From Chara braunii (taxonomy: Eukaryota > Streptophyta > Charophyceae > Charales > Characeae): DNA of 27,825 bases. Position 1 is the stretch's first letter; each line of letters begins with the position of its first letter. Positions 26,502 to 27,825 of this stretch are shown one piece after another. Made by a program: the position numbers and the translations under genes. The DNA lies in NCBI GenBank assembly GCA_003427395.1, contig BFEA01000035.1:229171-256995 (forward strand), written 5' to 3'. The notes under the pieces were generated by a model. That model was not told where the DNA came from. It saw only the letters and a program-made list of their open reading frames with translations, and made no database searches.

Positions 26502-26755
26502 ATGCTGCCCCCAACCATGGATGGAGAGGTCGAAATCGACGACATCGTGGGTCACAGAGAACTGCCAGTTCCAAGACCAACAGGAAGGGGACGTCCTCTG
26601 AAGCCAAAACTGCAGTATCACGTTCGGTTCAGAGATCAACCTGATCCAAGGGAGGACCGATGGTTTACAAGGGAGGAAATGATGCAGAGCGCTCCGCAGG
26701 TTGTCACCCAACATGAGAAGTCTTTGCAGAAAGGAAAGCGCCAGATTGAACGATG
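26502..26755 (+). pseudogene. chromodomain, copy 2
   Basis: G-E-V-E-I-D-D-I-V-G-H, a G-R-G-R-P linker, L-Q-Y-H-V-R-F, D-R-W-F-T-R-E-E and a S-A-P-Q-V-V-T-Q-H-E helix form a chromodomain-like unit at the integrase C-terminus. Chromoviruses use such domains to direct integration to modified chromatin. The open frame runs past the end of the domain into the PPT and LTR, whereas copy 1 stops at TAA 16636. Confidence 0.75.
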
Positions 26756-26782
26756 TAAACTCTCAGAGGACTCTCGAAGTAT

Positions 26783-26793
26783 GGAGGAGGGAA
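26783..26793 (+). other. polypurine tract, copy 2
   Basis: GGAGGAGGGAA sits directly before the TG of the 3' LTR. Confidence 0.85.
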
Positions 26794-27501
26794 TGCGAGG
26801 CACAAGGCCTCGACAAGCCCTACTGGGCCCTGTTTCCAGCAATGTCGGCCGCCCTAAGTGAAGGCAGGCCCGACCAACGACCAGAGGCCTATTTTGGACT
26901 ACCACGCAACTGGGAAAATTCAGGCAGTTGCGCAGCGCCAGTTGGTTGAAAGCGCCCCAGGCCCTGGCTGCCTTTTTCTGATGTATCTGAGGCAGGCCCT
27001 GGGCCAGAGACACAACATGGGCCGAACACATGCTGTGGGCAGTTGAACATGGGTAACCACTCTAGGCCCTGGGCCTGATTCCCTGGACGGGGGCTCAGCC
27101 ACTTGGTGCCTACCGGAAGCTTTTGGGCCGGGGCCCAGCGCAGCCAGGCCGCACGCAGCGGGCAGGCCACTTCCATATAGGAAAGTCCCTGCCCCCCCAT
27201 TTGGCATTCGGGCACTTGCTACATGCTGCACAAGCGCTGCTGCTTTACAGGCAGCCAAGCGCCCACACGCTCACGAGCGAGGAAGGGATGCGCAGGCAGC
27301 CATAGCCGAGCTGGCCTCCGAGGTGCTGGATGGGGCGCATGGTGGTCCTTGGGTGCACGTGGCATCTGTGTGGGGGATGGAGGTTGTGAGTGATGCGAGA
27401 GACATACCTGGTGCTTGAGGCGAATGGCGTTGGCCGAGGTCTGCTCGTACTTCGGGGAGCTGTTGACGTCACCAGCGGCATTGTAGATAGGCTAGACAGG
27501 A
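26794..27501 (+). repeat. 3' LTR of copy 2, truncated
   Basis: It matches the other LTRs from TGCGAGG to GGCTAGACAGGAT, then stops matching. It keeps the ~130 bp missing in the 5' LTR (about 27029-27150). The last ~270 bp of the LTR are absent from the window. Confidence 0.88.
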
Positions 27502-27825
27502 TGTTACATCTTCGACGCCACACGGGTCCTACCGGACTCGACGTAGGGGTAGAGGGACACAGTAGGGCCAAAGGCCCGACCTTGGGGGGTACTACAGGCC
27601 GTAAAGGCCTTACCTTGGACCAGACCCGACGGGCCGGCCCAAGCGATATTACCGTTTGGGCCTGGCGACGCTCTTGAGGCTGTCGCCCGCCGGTTGGGGC
27701 TGAACCGTCCATCTGTACGGTTTAGGGCATGGTCAGGCCTCGCAGCATAGAGGCCGACCTCTGCCCACCGGTACAAAAGTACCGGTCCAGCCTCAGTGAG
27801 GCTATCGACCTACCGGCATTCTACC
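27502..27825 (+). mobile_element. different repeat interrupting the LTR (possible nested LTR start)
   Basis: At 27502 the sequence changes to TGTTACATC, a plausible TG terminus. The 324 bp to the window end are GC-rich and hairpin-rich: GGGCC/GGCCC at 27565-27577, AACCGT/ACGGTT near 27701-27722 and a perfect 8-bp stem ACCGGTAC/GTACCGGT with an AAAA loop at 27767-27786. No coding motif is seen. It could be the 5' end of an LTR element inserted into copy 2, or a recombination joint. Confidence 0.45.

Larger units (their letters stand above)
19128..27501 (+). mobile_element. Ty3/gypsy chromodomain LTR retrotransposon, copy 2 (defective, 3' truncated)
   Basis: Same family and orientation as copy 1, with leader, gag, protease, RT and RNase H colinear. 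This copy additionally keeps an integrase region with a DD35E-spaced triad, and its chromodomain and PPT are intact. The 3' LTR stops at about 27501. Defects include loss of the gag ATG, multiple stops and frameshifts, a mutated zinc knuckle and loss of both catalytic Asp residues of YLDD. Confidence 0.93.

Overview
This window is repeat-rich eukaryotic nuclear DNA. The evidence is two long Ty3/gypsy LTR retrotransposons carrying C-terminal chromodomains, a primer-binding site resembling the initiator tRNA-Met type common in green plants, a candidate spliced gene with GT-AG borders in matching phase, a hAT-like MITE, and long (GA)n, (GT)n and (AT)n microsatellites. A single ambiguous base (N, 3805) points to a draft assembly. 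A large-genome member of the green lineage, possibly a charophyte alga such as Chara, is my inference and not something the sequence proves.

Layout. 1-3500 is a pyrimidine-rich, non-coding, unusually hairpin-dense repeat region. It has about twenty short inverted repeats, two diverged colinear copies of a roughly 600-bp unit, a ~160-bp tandem duplication and a 26-bp GC-rich array. 3503-9600 holds minus-strand protein-coding remnants of one multi-copy family, which I read as Josephin-like (papain-fold, ataxin-3-type deubiquitinase) domains. Copy A (3503-4252) keeps candidate Cys, His and Asp/Asn residues. Copies B (7845-8233) and C (9180-9598) have lost the His. Copy B is preceded by a well-supported exon (8467-9171) and followed by tandem RING-like zinc modules (6795-7700). 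Satellites of 15 bp and ~110 bp and the (TG)n, alternating purine-pyrimidine and (GA)41 tracts lie among them.

9600-9779 is a CCGGA-rich stretch with a poly(A) run. 9855-17857 is retrotransposon copy 1: LTR, PBS, 1.2-kb leader, gag, protease, RT, RNase H, no integrase, chromodomain, PPT, and a 3' LTR with an internal duplication. 17858-19127 is a spacer containing a hAT-like MITE with a very G-rich core. 19128-27501 is copy 2 of the same family in the same orientation; it retains integrase and has a 3' LTR cut off at 27501/27502, where a different repeat begins and runs to the window end.

Both retrotransposon copies are dead, in different ways. Copy 1 keeps the RT YLDD box but has stops, frameshifts and no integrase. 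Copy 2 has a 303-codon open RT frame, but both YLDD aspartates are replaced. Both share a protease active-site triplet reading D-T-C. The most unusual candidates are the hairpin-dense repeat with a compensatory stem change and the Josephin-like plus RING-like family.
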